Positions 17,164 through 25,182 are shown, numbered from the stretch's first letter. The stretch: 64,000 bases of DNA from CAWALV01 sp963782965 (GCA_963782965.1 CAWALV010000002.1:1178001-1242000); one strand, 5' to 3'. Notes: generated by a model from the letters alone, not told the origin. Made by a program: numbers and translations.

Positions 17164-18272
17164 AGGAGACCATCATCGCCACGCGTGACCGCGCTCGGAC
17201 GACGTCCGAGCGCGCCCGTAACACCGCCGCGACGCCCGACACCCTCGGCCCGCGGGCCGACGCCGACGCGCCCACCGGCCCCCAGACCGACCCCACCGCC
17301 CAAACGGAGGAGCCGGACGAGCCGGACAACGACCTGGACGCCGAGGACACCGGCGTTTCTGCCGACCCGGTCCGCAACTACCTCAACGAGATCGGCCGTA
17401 CCAAGCTGCTGGACGCAGCGCAGGAGGTCGACCTGTCCAAGCGCATCGAGGCGGGCGTCTACGCCGAGGTGAAGCTCCACGACCCCGAAACGGCCGCTCG
17501 CCTGACCCCGGCACAGCGGCGCGACCTCCAGGCGATCCAGGCCGACGGCCTGCGCGCCAAGGCGCACATGCTCGAGGCCAACCTGCGGCTCGTCGTGTCG
17601 GTCGCCAAGCGGTACTCCAACCGCGGGATGTCCTTCCTCGACGTCATCCAGGAGGGCAACCTGGGCCTGATCCGCGCGGTCGAGAAGTTCGACTACACCA
17701 AGGGCTACAAGTTCTCGACGTACGCGATGTGGTGGATCCGGCAGGCGATCACCAGGGCGCTCGCCGACCAGGCGCGCACCATCCGGCTGCCGGTGCACGT
17801 GGTCGAGCAGTTGAACAAGCTCACCCGCCTGCAGCGGGAGATGCACCAGCGGCTCGGTCGCGAGCCGTCGCCGGAGGAGCTGGCCGAAGAACTCGACCGC
17901 ACGCCTGAGCAGATCCAGGACATGCTGCGCAGCGCGCGCCAGCCGGTGAGTCTCGACAACCCCGTCGGGGACGACGAGGACACCGTGCTGGGCGACCTGA
18001 TCGAGGATTCCGAAGCTCCTGGCGCCATCGAGGCGCTGGAGTACCAGGCGATGATCGATACGGTGCATCGGGCCCTCGCCGGGCTCGAACCTCGGGAAGC
18101 GCGGGTGATCGCGCTGCGGTTCGGATTGGTCGGCGGGCGGCCGCACACCCTCGACGAGATCGGTCGCGACGTGGGCCTGACCCGCGAACGCATCCGCCAG
18201 ATCGAGCGCGACGCCCTGACGAAGTTGCGCGACCCCAACGCCCCCGATTCCCTGCTCGACTGGGCCAGCTGA
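17160..18272 (+). CDS. sigB: RNA polymerase sigma-70 family factor, SigB/HrdB type
   Basis: 370-aa group 1/2 sigma factor. After an acidic, Thr/Asp-rich N-terminus (~70 aa) come region 1.2 (DPVRNYLNEIGRTKLL), region 2 (ANLRLVVSVAKRYSNRGMSF, LDVIQEGNLGLIRAVEKFDY, KFSTYAMWWIRQAITRAL), region 3 (RLPVHVVEQLNKLTRLQREM) and region 4.2 with its helix-turn-helix (TLDEIGRDVGLTRERIRQIE). The short N-terminus and the LLDWAS ending resemble mycobacterial SigB rather than the longer SigA, so it is probably the general-stress or alternative principal factor. ATG 17160 is chosen because upstream frames lack family similarity. A 276-nt upstream region with two short ORFs and a hairpin suggests regulated translation or attenuation. 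Confidence 0.9.
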   Translation: MKETIIATRDRARTTSERARNTAATPDTLGPRADADAPTGPQTDPTAQTEEPDEPDNDLDAEDTGVSADPVRNYLNEIGRTKLLDAAQEVDLSKRIEAGVYAEVKLHDPETAARLTPAQRRDLQAIQADGLRAKAHMLEANLRLVVSVAKRYSNRGMSFLDVIQEGNLGLIRAVEKFDYTKGYKFSTYAMWWIRQAITRALADQARTIRLPVHVVEQLNKLTRLQREMHQRLGREPSPEELAEELDRTPEQIQDMLRSARQPVSLDNPVGDDEDTVLGDLIEDSEAPGAIEALEYQAMIDTVHRALAGLEPREARVIALRFGLVGGRPHTLDEIGRDVGLTRERIRQIERDALTKLRDPNAPDSLLDWAS

Positions 18273-18285
18273 GCCGTTCCCGCGA

Positions 18286-18322
18286 CTGCGGCGCGCCGTC
18301 GTCACCCGGCGGCGCGCCGCAG
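18286..18322 (+). terminator. Strong stem-loop after the sigma factor gene
   Basis: CTGCGGCGCGCCG (18286-18298) pairs perfectly with 18310-18322 around an 11-nt loop, beginning 13 nt after the sigB stop. The very stable 13-bp GC stem fits a termination hairpin, though no T run follows, as is common in actinobacteria. Confidence 0.6.
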
Positions 18323-18346
18323 CGTCGTGTCTGGTATCCAAGGAGC

Positions 18347-18583
18347 ATGAGCCAGCCGCAGGAACCAACGACCGCCCCCGCGCCCGCGACGGACGCTGCG
18401 GTCGTCCGCCGGCCCGATTCACCGCCCGTGAGCACGACGGTGCCCGCGCCGGGCACGCGGCCCGGGCGCACCATTCCCGGCGTCCAACTGTCGCAACGGC
18501 CTCGACGGCGCGGCGACAGCTTCGGGTGGCCGGCGAACGCCGTCCCCGGCAAGCCCGAGGGCGAGGTAGACACTCGGCCGTGA
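18347..18583 (+). CDS. Small proline-rich protein of unknown function
   Basis: 78 aa, rich in Pro, Thr and Arg, with no hydrophobic segment and no recognisable domain. AAGGAG lies almost directly against the ATG at 18347, closer than usual for a ribosome site. It sits between the sigB hairpin and the membrane protein gene at 18639 and could be co-transcribed with the latter. The gene is plausible on codon use and position but not certain. Confidence 0.45.
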   Translation: MSQPQEPTTAPAPATDAAVVRRPDSPPVSTTVPAPGTRPGRTIPGVQLSQRPRRRGDSFGWPANAVPGKPEGEVDTRP

Positions 18584-18638
18584 ACGACCGCCCGCTGCTA
18601 CCTCTGCCACCTTCGCCACCAGCCCGAGGAGAAACCCG

Positions 18639-19001
18639 ATGACCGACGTGTCACCCGGCGACGAGACGACGATCGCCGAGCGCGGCGGGCACATCAAGGG
18701 CCGGCCGATCTCCTGGGTCGTGGTCACCATCGTGTGCGGCGGATTCCTCGCCGCCGGTATCGGCGTCGTTCTGGCCACCTTGTGGTTGTTCTACTTGGGC
18801 GCCGGGATCGTCGTGCTCGGCACGATCCTGGGCTGGGCCACGCATGCGATGGCCGACGTCACGGCCCGTGTCGAAACGACGCATCGGCGCGCCCACGCAG
18901 CCGAGATCGAGCCTGTTGGTGCGGAGACACCGTCCAGCCAAGTCCGTGCGACACCGGCACGCCAAGACGAAGCGGACGCCGGGCAGGGCGTTCGCCGCTG
19001 A
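18639..19001 (+). CDS. HGxxPAAW-like small membrane protein
   Basis: 120 aa with two hydrophobic helices (SWVVVTIVCGGFLAAGIGVVL and WLFYLGAGIVVLGTILGWA). The segment HIKGRPISWVVV resembles the HGxxPAAW motif of a small actinobacterial membrane protein family of unknown function, but the motif is altered (GRPISW instead of xxPAAW). The cytoplasmic C-terminus is hydrophilic. GAGGAG 7 nt before the ATG supports the start. The MurT gene begins 5 nt after its stop, so the two are likely co-transcribed, which may hint at an envelope role. Confidence 0.62.
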   Translation: MTDVSPGDETTIAERGGHIKGRPISWVVVTIVCGGFLAAGIGVVLATLWLFYLGAGIVVLGTILGWATHAMADVTARVETTHRRAHAAEIEPVGAETPSSQVRATPARQDEADAGQGVRR

Positions 19002-19006
19002 CCGCG

Positions 19007-20401
19007 GTGTCCACCTCTTCGGCCCCGCCGAATCCTGCGTCGAGTGGTCCGGCCGTCCTTCGCGCGAGCCCCGACCCTGCTCGATCCCGAAGTTTGCGGC
19101 TGCGCAGCGCGATCGCTCTAGGGGCACTGGCCGGCGCCTTGTCGCGTGCCCTTCGGCGCGGTGACGGACGCGTGATCGGCGGTCGGGTTGTGCTCGCTGC
19201 TTGCCCCGACGCCTTCGCCCGGCTGGTCGGTGCCCGGCGGGTCGCGTTCGTTTCCGCCACCAACGGTAAGACGACGACAACCCGGTTCCTCGCTGCCGCG
19301 CTGCGCGCGGTAGCGCCCGTTCTTACCAACGACTCAGGGGCGAACATGCCTGCGGGTCTGGTGGCGGCGCTGGCCCGCCCGCCCGCCCGGTTGCCGGCGT
19401 CCGCACCGGCGGTGCTCGAGGCCGACGAGACCTACCTGCCGGGGTTGCTTCAGCAACTGGCCGGCGCCGACCCGGGTGCAGCGCCGCTGCTCGTCCTCGG
19501 CAACCTCACTCGTGACCAACTCGACCGGGTGGCCGAAGTGGCCCTGGTCGCCCGCAAGTGGCGTGCCGTGTTCGCCACGATGCCGCGGCTGAGTGCGGTC
19601 GCGAACGCCGACGACCCGCACGTCGTGTGGGCCGCCGCTGAGCTTGCTGAAGTCACCTGGGTCGCGGCCGGCCAGAGCTGGACCGCTGATGCGGCGCTCT
19701 GCCCGGCGTGCGGTGCGGTCTTGCATCGACAACCCGAGGCGGGTGGCCAGCTCGGCTGGAGCTGTGGCTGCGGGTTTGCGCGGCCCCGACCGTCGTGGTG
19801 GCTCGACGGAACCACTCTCATGGCGCCGGATGGCGCCGGCCACCCGCTCGAGCTCAGCCTGCCGGGCGGGGCGAACCTGGCGAACGCCGCGATGGCCGTG
19901 GCAGCCGCGGCGGCCTTGGGCGTGCGTCCTGAGATCGCGGTGCCTGCCTTGCGATCCGTGCAGTCGGTGGGCGGGCGCTACCAGGTCGCGACCTTCGGTG
20001 GTCGGCGGGTGCGGCTGCTCCTCGGGAAGAACCCCGCGGGATGGGCCGAGATGTTCGGCATGCTCGCCCCTGCCCCGGCGCCAGTGGTGATCGCGATCAA
20101 CGCGCGGGCCGCCGACGGCAAGGATCCGTCCTGGCTGTGGGACGTTCCGTTCGAGAAGCTTGCCGACCGGTTCGTGGTGGCCACCGGCGAGCGGCGCCAC
20201 GACCTCGCCGTCCGGCTGCTCTACGCGGGCGTCCCGCACGCCACGATCGCCGATCCCTGGGCATCGGACGCCGGGTGGCCGGCCGAGGTGGCGGCCGCCG
20301 GGCTTGCCGGTGCCGAGAACGCGCCGCTGGACGCCGTCGGCACGTACACCGCGTTTCGTGAACTGTTGCGCCGCGTCGGAGGTGCTGACGATGCCGGGTG
20401 A
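19007..20401 (+). CDS. murT: Lipid II isoglutaminyl synthase, Mur ligase-like subunit MurT
   Basis: 464-aa Mur ligase-family protein. It has the ATP loop VSATNGKTTTTRFLA (~82-96), LTNDSGANMPAGL, VLEADETYLP, the domain insert with a Cys4 zinc ribbon (CPACGAVLHRQ ... WSCGCGFARP, ~232-262), and a C-terminal DUF1727 domain with LLGKNPAGWAEM and DPSWLWDVPFE, whose Asp belongs to the MurT/GatD catalytic site. With GatD it amidates the D-Glu of lipid II to D-isoglutamine using glutamine nitrogen, needed for efficient peptidoglycan cross-linking in Gram-positives. GTG 19007 lies 5 nt after the previous gene; its ribosome site is poor. The stop overlaps gatD by 11 nt. Confidence 0.92.
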   Translation: MSTSSAPPNPASSGPAVLRASPDPARSRSLRLRSAIALGALAGALSRALRRGDGRVIGGRVVLAACPDAFARLVGARRVAFVSATNGKTTTTRFLAAALRAVAPVLTNDSGANMPAGLVAALARPPARLPASAPAVLEADETYLPGLLQQLAGADPGAAPLLVLGNLTRDQLDRVAEVALVARKWRAVFATMPRLSAVANADDPHVVWAAAELAEVTWVAAGQSWTADAALCPACGAVLHRQPEAGGQLGWSCGCGFARPRPSWWLDGTTLMAPDGAGHPLELSLPGGANLANAAMAVAAAAALGVRPEIAVPALRSVQSVGGRYQVATFGGRRVRLLLGKNPAGWAEMFGMLAPAPAPVVIAINARAADGKDPSWLWDVPFEKLADRFVVATGERRHDLAVRLLYAGVPHATIADPWASDAGWPAEVAAAGLAGAENAPLDAVGTYTAFRELLRRVGGADDAG

Positions 20402-21143
20402 GTCACGGCTGCGGCTGATCTCCATCTATCCGACCCTGCTCGGCACCTATGGCGATGGCGGCAACCTGCGCATCCTGGCCGCCCGCGCGAGGGCGCGGAG
20501 CCTCGCGGTCGACACGGTCGAGGTGGACGCCGGTGCGCCGGTGCCGGCCGACGGCGACCTGTACCTGCTCGGCGGCGGTGAGGACGACGCACAAGTGGCC
20601 GCGGCGCGCGCGCTGCGGGCGGATCGCGGGCTCGCGCGCGCCCTCGCGGGTGGTGCCGCGATCTTCGCCGTCTGCGCGGGATACCAGCTCCTCGGGGAGC
20701 GTTTCCCCGGCTCGGACGGCGCCCCCGAACACGGGCTCGCGCTGCTCGACGTCGTCACGGACCGACTACCCAAACGAGCGGTCGGCGAGTTGCTTGCGCA
20801 TCCGCTGCCGTCGGCGCCCGCCGGCGAGATCACGTTGCGGTCGCCGCTGACCGGCTATGAGAACCATGCCGGCGGGACCCGTCTCGGCAAGGCCGCCCGG
20901 CCGCTCGCGCGGGTCGAGGCCGGTGTCGGTAACGGCGTCGCCGACACGGCCGGCGTGGTCTTCGAGGGCGCGCTGCAGGGCAGCATTCTGGGCACGTACC
21001 TTCACGGGCCGGGCCTCGCCCGCAATCCCGAACTCGCCGACCTGCTTCTCAGTTGGGTGGTTGGCGGTCCGCTCGCACCCTGGCCGCAGCCCGACATCGA
21101 GGCCCTGCGTGCCGAACGCATCGCGGCGGTCGGTAGGGGGTAG
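20391..21143 (+). CDS. gatD: Lipid II isoglutaminyl synthase, glutamine amidotransferase subunit GatD
   Basis: 250-aa class I amidotransferase of the CobB/CobQ-like type. Visible features: ISIYPTLLGTYGDGGNL, YLLGGGEDDAQ, the nucleophile Cys in FAVCAGYQLLGE (~95), LTGYENHAGGTRL and the catalytic His in ILGTYLHGPGLARNP. It releases ammonia from glutamine for MurT. The ATG overlaps the end of murT (20391-20401), and GGAGG lies 8 nt upstream, so the subunits are translationally coupled, as expected for a stoichiometric complex. Confidence 0.93.
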   Translation: MPGESRLRLISIYPTLLGTYGDGGNLRILAARARARSLAVDTVEVDAGAPVPADGDLYLLGGGEDDAQVAAARALRADRGLARALAGGAAIFAVCAGYQLLGERFPGSDGAPEHGLALLDVVTDRLPKRAVGELLAHPLPSAPAGEITLRSPLTGYENHAGGTRLGKAARPLARVEAGVGNGVADTAGVVFEGALQGSILGTYLHGPGLARNPELADLLLSWVVGGPLAPWPQPDIEALRAERIAAVGRG

Positions 21144-21214
21144 CGCCGGTGCGGGCACAGCTCCTTAGACTCGTTGAACCCGCTACCCCGACGAATCGGA
21201 GCCGACAGCGAGCC

Positions 21215-21535
21215 ATGACTTCTTTGCCCGACCACGCCGATTACACGGTTGACCAGGCCGTGAAAGCCCTGAACGACGGCAGCGTGCTGCTCGACGTTCG
21301 CGAACACGTCGAGTGGGTGCAAGGGCACGCGCCGCAGGCGATACACATCCCGATGTCGCAGCTGAGCGATCGGGTGGAGGAGATTCCGCGAGACCGCCTG
21401 ATCCTGTGCGTCTGCCACATCGGCGGGCGTTCCGCTGTCGTGGCCGATGCCTTGAACCGCGCCGGCTGGCAGGCGTGCAACGTGGCGGGTGGCATGGAGG
21501 CGTGGGCTGCGGCAGGTCTGCCGGTCACGCGCTGA
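21215..21535 (+). CDS. Single-domain rhodanese-like protein
   Basis: 106 aa. The rhodanese fold is indicated by LLDVREHVEWVQGHAPQAIHIPMSQL and an active-site loop with Cys (CHIGGRSAVVADAL), then AGGMEAWAAAGLPV at the C-terminus. Single-domain rhodaneses transfer sulfane sulfur to thiol or cyanide acceptors; the acceptor here is unknown. A TAGACT hexamer at 21166-21171 is a possible -10 for a ~35-nt leader. The longer frame from 21149 shows no extra family sequence. Confidence 0.85.
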   Translation: MTSLPDHADYTVDQAVKALNDGSVLLDVREHVEWVQGHAPQAIHIPMSQLSDRVEEIPRDRLILCVCHIGGRSAVVADALNRAGWQACNVAGGMEAWAAAGLPVTR

Positions 21536-21754
21536 CCAGTGCTCGCCCGTCCTGACCGGTAGCCGAAGCCGAGTACGCCTCCTGTCGGGTGTTTGGCGGG
21601 CGATCGGTATGGTGCTGAAGCGTTGGCGGGACCGGCGTCAGCTGCGCGGGGCGAATCAGCCAGCTCCCCACCCGAGCGCGCAGGGACCGTCAGACATCCG
21701 GCTAAAGACAAGGACGAGCAGCGAGGACCGCGTAGGAGACCGATGGGAGCCACG

Positions 21755-22123
21755 ATGCCGCATGCGGACATGGCAGCGCTCGAAGAGCAACTGCGTCAGG
21801 CCATGCTGGCCAGTGACCTGGAGGAGCTGGACGCGCTCATCGACCCGGACCTCCTGTTCGTCCTGGCGGACGGGACCGTGGTCGACAAGCAGGCCGATCT
21901 CGACGCCCACCGGTCCGGTCGCGTGCGGATCACCAAACTCGATCCCTCCGACCAGCGAATCGCCGTTCACAACTCCGCCGCAGTCGTCACCGTGCTGATG
22001 GCCGCGACGGGCACTTTCGGCGGTGTTCCCTTCGAGGGCCGTTACCGTTACGTACGTTTCTGGTGTGAGACGGCCACAGGGTGGCGCGTCATCGGAGGCA
22101 GCATGTCCGGTGCGTCGGAGTAA
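21755..22123 (+). CDS. NTF2-like (SnoaL/DUF4440) family protein
   Basis: 122 aa with the cone-like NTF2 pattern: an N-terminal helix pair (LEEQLRQAMLASDLEELDALI), then FVLADGTVVDKQADLDAH, VLMAATGTFGGVPFEGRYRYVRFW and WRVIGGSMSG. DUF4440-type proteins are small ligand-binding or isomerase-like folds with no fixed function. Three in-frame ATGs (21743, 21755, 21770) are possible; GGGAG 5 nt before 21755 favours it. Confidence 0.75.
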   Translation: MPHADMAALEEQLRQAMLASDLEELDALIDPDLLFVLADGTVVDKQADLDAHRSGRVRITKLDPSDQRIAVHNSAAVVTVLMAATGTFGGVPFEGRYRYVRFWCETATGWRVIGGSMSGASE

Positions 22124-22230
22124 CGCGAACCCTTGCACCTGTCACTGGGCGGCGTTGCTGGCTCCGGCTCTGCGGGACGCGACCCGCTTGAGGCGTTGCC
22201 CCGCGCCGACCGTCGATGCGTAAGGTTCCG

Positions 22231-22380
22231 GTGAGAGTGGTGACGCCGGTGAGCACGGTGAGTATGCGTTATCTCGTCGAGGACGTCGAGGCGGCGGTCG
22301 ACTTCTACGTGAGTCTGCTCGGGTTTGCCGTGCAGATGCGACCCAACGACGCGTTCGCCATGTTGTCGCGGGGTGAGTAA
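22231..22380 (+). pseudogene. Truncated VOC (glyoxalase/bleomycin resistance) family gene
   Basis: The frame encodes the first beta-alpha unit of a VOC domain (MRYLVEDVEAAVDFYVSLLGF, VQMRPNDAFAMLSRG) and then stops at TAA 22378-22380 after about 49 codons. Intact relatives are ~120 aa and continue with NLRLLL-type text. The remaining three quarters are not found in the following 1 kb. TAAGGT at 22221-22226 may be its old -10. The gene lies next to the mobile-looking segment at 22575-23183 and is probably a decayed remnant. Confidence 0.7.
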
Positions 22381-22567
22381 GCACCTGGTGCGGCGCCAGG
22401 CTCACGTCGATTGGCTCACCCGCGCTTGGGCCAGGGACGTTGGTCTGCTTATCAACTCCAACGGCACGTGCAGATCATCGGTCAGTCCGGTGAGCGCGCG
22501 TCGTAGCGCACGTCCGCGCGGTACTCACCCGTAGCTCGCCGGCGCTGGTTGGCGTTTGACCGGCGCC
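22381..22567. other. Non-coding gap before the inverted-repeat element
   Basis: No convincing gene is seen. CCTGG/CCAGG half-sites around TGCGGCG at 22384-22401 form a short hairpin. Coding-like frames here lack homology. Together with the element that follows, the 22381-22750 stretch has no firmly supported gene. Confidence 0.5.
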
Positions 22568-22609
22568 GGCTCCCCCACTACGGCAACAGGTGGGTTTTCG
22601 GCAGCACAA

Positions 22610-22741
22610 GTGGTCGCCGCGCACCGTCGAGGCGCGCCCAAGTATGCGGCGTCATACGCGAGACCGTCGACCCCGCAAAAGCGTATCATCGCGGCAGAAT
22701 CGGTCGATCAGCTTGCAGCTCTACTTGGCGCGATGAGTTAG
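22610..22741 (+). CDS. Possible small ORF inside the inverted-repeat element
   Basis: An open frame ends at TAG 22739-22741; it could start at GTG 22610 (43 aa) or further up at TTG 22556 (61 aa), which lies outside the element. The C-terminal residues (RIIAAESVDQLAALLGAMS) look like an amphipathic helix. There is no recognisable domain. Its stop codon overlaps the putative -10 of the next ORF. Low confidence. Confidence 0.3.
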   Translation: MVAAHRRGAPKYAASYARPSTPQKRIIAAESVDQLAALLGAMS

Positions 22742-22744
22742 CGT
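22739..22744 (+). promoter_or_regulatory. -10 element for the 94-aa cargo ORF
   Basis: TAGCGT ends 6 nt before GTG 22751, with no ribosome site between. This matches the leaderless promoter pattern seen at several other genes in the window. Confidence 0.45.
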
Positions 22745-22750
22745 CGAACG

Positions 22751-23035
22751 GTGGCCCGATACCGTTGGCGAACCCGAGTGCGCCCCTGGCTACCGTGGTT
22801 TCTGCTCAATCTCGGCGTCGCTGCCAAAGGTCGCCACGATTGCGGTGAGCACGATTGGTACAACGGTGGCGGTGGGTTCGAACGCTGCTACCACTGCGCC
22901 GCAGGCGAACGGCCATACGACTCCGCACACTTCGTGCTGCCAGCCGCCGCAACGTTGATACACGGCCGCAAGCGTGGGCGAAAGCTGCTGGGCGAATACC
23001 TCGCCGCGCAAAGCACGAGCGAGCCCGACGAGTAG
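22751..23035 (+). CDS. Small Cys/His-containing protein of unknown function (element cargo)
   Basis: 94 aa. It opens with a basic/aromatic stretch (ARYRWRTRVRPWLPWFLLN), then a Cys/His cluster: HDCGEHDWYN followed ~10 residues later by CYHCAAGERPY. Three cysteines and two histidines could bind a metal. The C-terminus is hydrophilic and acidic. It is the only plausible full-length gene inside the 609-bp inverted-repeat element and so may be passenger DNA. I do not recognise a characterised family. Confidence 0.6.
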   Translation: MARYRWRTRVRPWLPWFLLNLGVAAKGRHDCGEHDWYNGGGGFERCYHCAAGERPYDSAHFVLPAAATLIHGRKRGRKLLGEYLAAQSTSEPDE

Positions 23036-23108
23036 ACGAGATCGCCGGTCAGGCCGGAGCCTGCTGGTTTTGACCGCAGCGGACGGCCAACTCGTGCACC
23101 CAGCGAAC

Positions 23109-23132
23109 GCGATCATCTCGGCAGATGATCGC
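23109..23132 (+). terminator. Stem-loop downstream of the 94-aa ORF
   Basis: GCGATCATCT (23109-23118) and its exact complement AGATGATCGC (23123-23132) around a CGGC loop, followed by TTT. It lies 74 nt after the ORF stop, inside the element, and fits an intrinsic terminator. Confidence 0.6.
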
Positions 23133-23379
23133 TTTCGTCAGTGAACTTGTGCTGCCAAGAACCCCACCTGTTGCCGTAGTGGTGGCTCCCTGGGGGGCGC
23201 TGCGCCGTCGTCCCAGCCTTCTCCCAGCGGTTCTGCGGTCCGCCCCCAGGGTGCGGGCGGACGCTGGTGGGGGAAGGACTTCATCGAGCCAACGGTTGGT
23301 TGATACGGGAGCCGATCGATGCCGCAGGTGATCGAACTGCGGCTGATCGATCGGGGCGGCGCTCTAAGGAGGTGCGGAC

Positions 23380-24189
23380 ATGGTCACGGCGCCCGGCAGT
23401 GTTCAACGCACCTCAACCCAACCAGCCTCGACCCAACGCGCCTCGACCCCACCCGCCTCGACCGACCTCCGAGCCTGCGGGCCGGTGCGGGTGCGGCCGG
23501 CGGCCGGGCCGCGCGGCGCGGCGCGGGCTGCGCTCGCACTCCTTCGCAGGTTCGCGCCGAACTGGCTGGAGACCCCGTTCACCTGCGGCTACCTCGCCGT
23601 CGTGGGCGCGGCAACGCTGTTCCTCGCGACGCTCGGGCGCGCCGACCGGCTCGCTGTCTTGCACCAGACCAGTACCGACGTCCACAACCTGATGCACCAC
23701 CCGCTGCTCGTGCTCGCCGTGAGCGGGCTGTGGGTGCAAAGCATCGGCGACTACCTCGTCATCGCAGTAGTGCTCGGTGTGGCGGGAGCCTTCCTCGAAC
23801 GCCGCGTCGGCACTCGCGCCACGTTCGCGATCTTCGCGACCGGGCATGTCGTGGCTACCTTGGTGACGGAGGGCGCGGTCGGCCTCGGCGTCCACACCGG
23901 GGTCTTGCCGGCGTCGGCGCTGACCCGGCTCGACGTCGGTGTGAGTTACGGGCTCGTGGCGGTCCTCGCGGCGGCCGTGGGTTTCGCGCCGCTTCGATGG
24001 CGCGTTCTTGCGGTGGCGGCCGCATTGCTGGCGATCGCGCACTTCACGCAGTGGGATCTTCGGCAGTGGAACATGACGCACTGGGGCCACTTGATCGCCC
24101 TCGGCCTCGGGGTGGCGTGGTGGCCGGGGTTGCGCTCGCTGCGCGATCGTGATCGCGCGAGCAGCGGCGACGCGCTCGGAGCCGTCTGA
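23380..24189 (+). CDS. Rhomboid-like membrane protein
   Basis: 269 aa. The first ~55 residues are Thr/Pro/Ala-rich with a Ser-Thr-Gln/Pro-Ala repeat. Then come six hydrophobic segments with the actinobacterial rhomboid-like pattern: TSTDVHNLMHHPLLVL, YLVIAVVLGVAGAFLERRVG, ATGHVVATLVT, LDVGVSYGLVAVLAA (possible catalytic Ser) and THWGHLIALGLGVAWW (possible catalytic His). Canonical rhomboids have GxSG; here the residues are GVSYG, so proteolytic activity is uncertain. The ribosome site is excellent (AAGGAGGT, 6 nt before ATG 23380). It follows the inverted-repeat element. Confidence 0.78.
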   Translation: MVTAPGSVQRTSTQPASTQRASTPPASTDLRACGPVRVRPAAGPRGAARAALALLRRFAPNWLETPFTCGYLAVVGAATLFLATLGRADRLAVLHQTSTDVHNLMHHPLLVLAVSGLWVQSIGDYLVIAVVLGVAGAFLERRVGTRATFAIFATGHVVATLVTEGAVGLGVHTGVLPASALTRLDVGVSYGLVAVLAAAVGFAPLRWRVLAVAAALLAIAHFTQWDLRQWNMTHWGHLIALGLGVAWWPGLRSLRDRDRASSGDALGAV

Positions 24190-24213
24190 CCGCAGAGTGT
24201 GCAGAATGGAGCC

Positions 24214-24789
24214 ATGGCTCTCGGCGGTAGCAAGGCTCGCGGCTCGCTCGCCGGCATGCTGCTCGTCGCGTCGCCGGCACTCGATGACCCCAACTTCGCC
24301 CGCTCGGTCATCCTGCTGCTCGACCACGACGAGGACGGCGCACTCGGCGTCATCTTGAACCGGCCGAGTGAGATCTCGGCCGGCGACGCCGTCCCCGGCT
24401 GGGCGGCCGCGGTGAGCGAACCCGGCGTCGTCCATGTCGGTGGACCGGTCACCCCGGAAGCGGTCGTCTGCCTGGGCCGGTTGCGGCACGGCGACCCCAC
24501 CGTTGGATGGACGCCCCTCACCGGCGCGGTCGGCGCTGTCGACCTCGAGACCGAGCCCGCGCGGTTGGTCGACGCCCTCGAGGGGCTGCGTCTCTTCGCC
24601 GGCTACGCCGGATGGTCGGCCGGTCAACTCGAGACCGAGTTGCGTCTGGGCGGCTGGCTGCTCGCGGCGGCCGAGCCGGGCGATGTCTTCACGCCGACCC
24701 CGCACAAGCTGTGGTCGCAGGTGCTGCGACGCCAGGGCGGCGAAACCGCGATGTTGCACACCGCGCCGCTCGACCCGACCGAGAATTGA
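24214..24789 (+). CDS. YqgE/AlgH family protein (UPF0301)
   Basis: 191 aa. Conserved family blocks: GMLLVASPALDDPNFARSV, LLLDHDEDGALGVILNRPSE, VHVGGPVTPEAVVCL, RLFAGYAGWSAGQLE and GGWLLAAAEPGDVFT. AlgH-type proteins are widespread with no settled biochemical function. ATG 24214 is preceded by CAGAAT (24202-24207) 6 nt upstream, which might be a weak -10 for a leaderless transcript; GTG 24199 is an alternative start. Confidence 0.9.
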   Translation: MALGGSKARGSLAGMLLVASPALDDPNFARSVILLLDHDEDGALGVILNRPSEISAGDAVPGWAAAVSEPGVVHVGGPVTPEAVVCLGRLRHGDPTVGWTPLTGAVGAVDLETEPARLVDALEGLRLFAGYAGWSAGQLETELRLGGWLLAAAEPGDVFTPTPHKLWSQVLRRQGGETAMLHTAPLDPTEN

Positions 24790-24815
24790 CACCAGAGATG
24801 ACAGCTGACCGGTCA

Positions 24816-24821
24816 TACGAT
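24816..24821 (+). promoter_or_regulatory. -10 element for a leaderless DUF3039 transcript
   Basis: TACGAT ends 6 nt before ATG 24828. A TTGACA at 24786-24791 is too far away (24 nt) to be its standard -35. Confidence 0.55.
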
Positions 24822-24827
24822 GGCTGG

Positions 24828-25142
24828 ATGAGCAACTCCCACGAAACGCCCCCGGCAGGCCCCGGCGGTGCTCCGGGGCTCGACCCGGACGGCGGCGTCA
24901 TGACGTTGCCGGAGACCGAATCCCGGCCGGTGCCGCGCCTCTCCCACCACGACGGTGACCACGAGCGGTTCGCCCACTACGCCCCGAAGGACAAGATCGT
25001 CGAGGCTGCCGTCATGGGCACGCCCATCACAGCGCTGTGCGGCAAGGTCTGGGTTCCCTCTCGCGATCCGAGCCGGTATCCGGTGTGCCCGGAGTGCAAG
25101 GACATCTACGACAACATGCTGGGCGAGCCGCCCGGGGAGTGA
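24828..25142 (+). CDS. DUF3039 domain protein
   Basis: 104 aa. An unstructured Pro/Gly-rich N-terminus is followed by the conserved DUF3039 block: HHDGDHERFAHYAPKDKIVEA, GTPITALCGKVWVPSRDP and YPVCPECKDIYDNM. The single Cys plus CPEC pair suggests a small zinc site. The family is restricted to actinobacteria and its function is unknown. ATG 24828 is the first start after the -10 hexamer TACGAT and no ribosome site is visible. Confidence 0.88.
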   Translation: MSNSHETPPAGPGGAPGLDPDGGVMTLPETESRPVPRLSHHDGDHERFAHYAPKDKIVEAAVMGTPITALCGKVWVPSRDPSRYPVCPECKDIYDNMLGEPPGE

Positions 25143-25182
25143 GGGCGGCTCAGCCGATCCGCGGATCAACGGATCGGCGGGG

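Larger units (their letters stand above)
22575..23183. mobile_element. ~609-bp element with terminal inverted repeats and flanking 7-bp direct repeat
   Basis: The left end starts CCACTACGGCAACAGGTGGG (22575-22594) and continues with GGCAGCACAAGT (22600-22611). The same sequence reads inward on the other strand from 23182 to 23146, giving ~37-bp inverted repeats with a few mismatches and one gap. GGCTCCC directly precedes the left end (22568-22574) and recurs just after the right end (23184-23190), like a target-site duplication. The element contains a 94-aa ORF and a hairpin but no transposase, so it would be non-autonomous. Confidence 0.7.

Noticed and set aside
22860..22900. tRNA-like T-loop sequence GGTTCGAAC
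   Set aside because: It lies inside the 94-aa coding frame and has no acceptor, D or anticodon arms around it.
24786..24821. TTGACA at 24786-24791 as the -35 partner of TACGAT
   Set aside because: Spacing is 24 nt, too long for a sigma-70 promoter.
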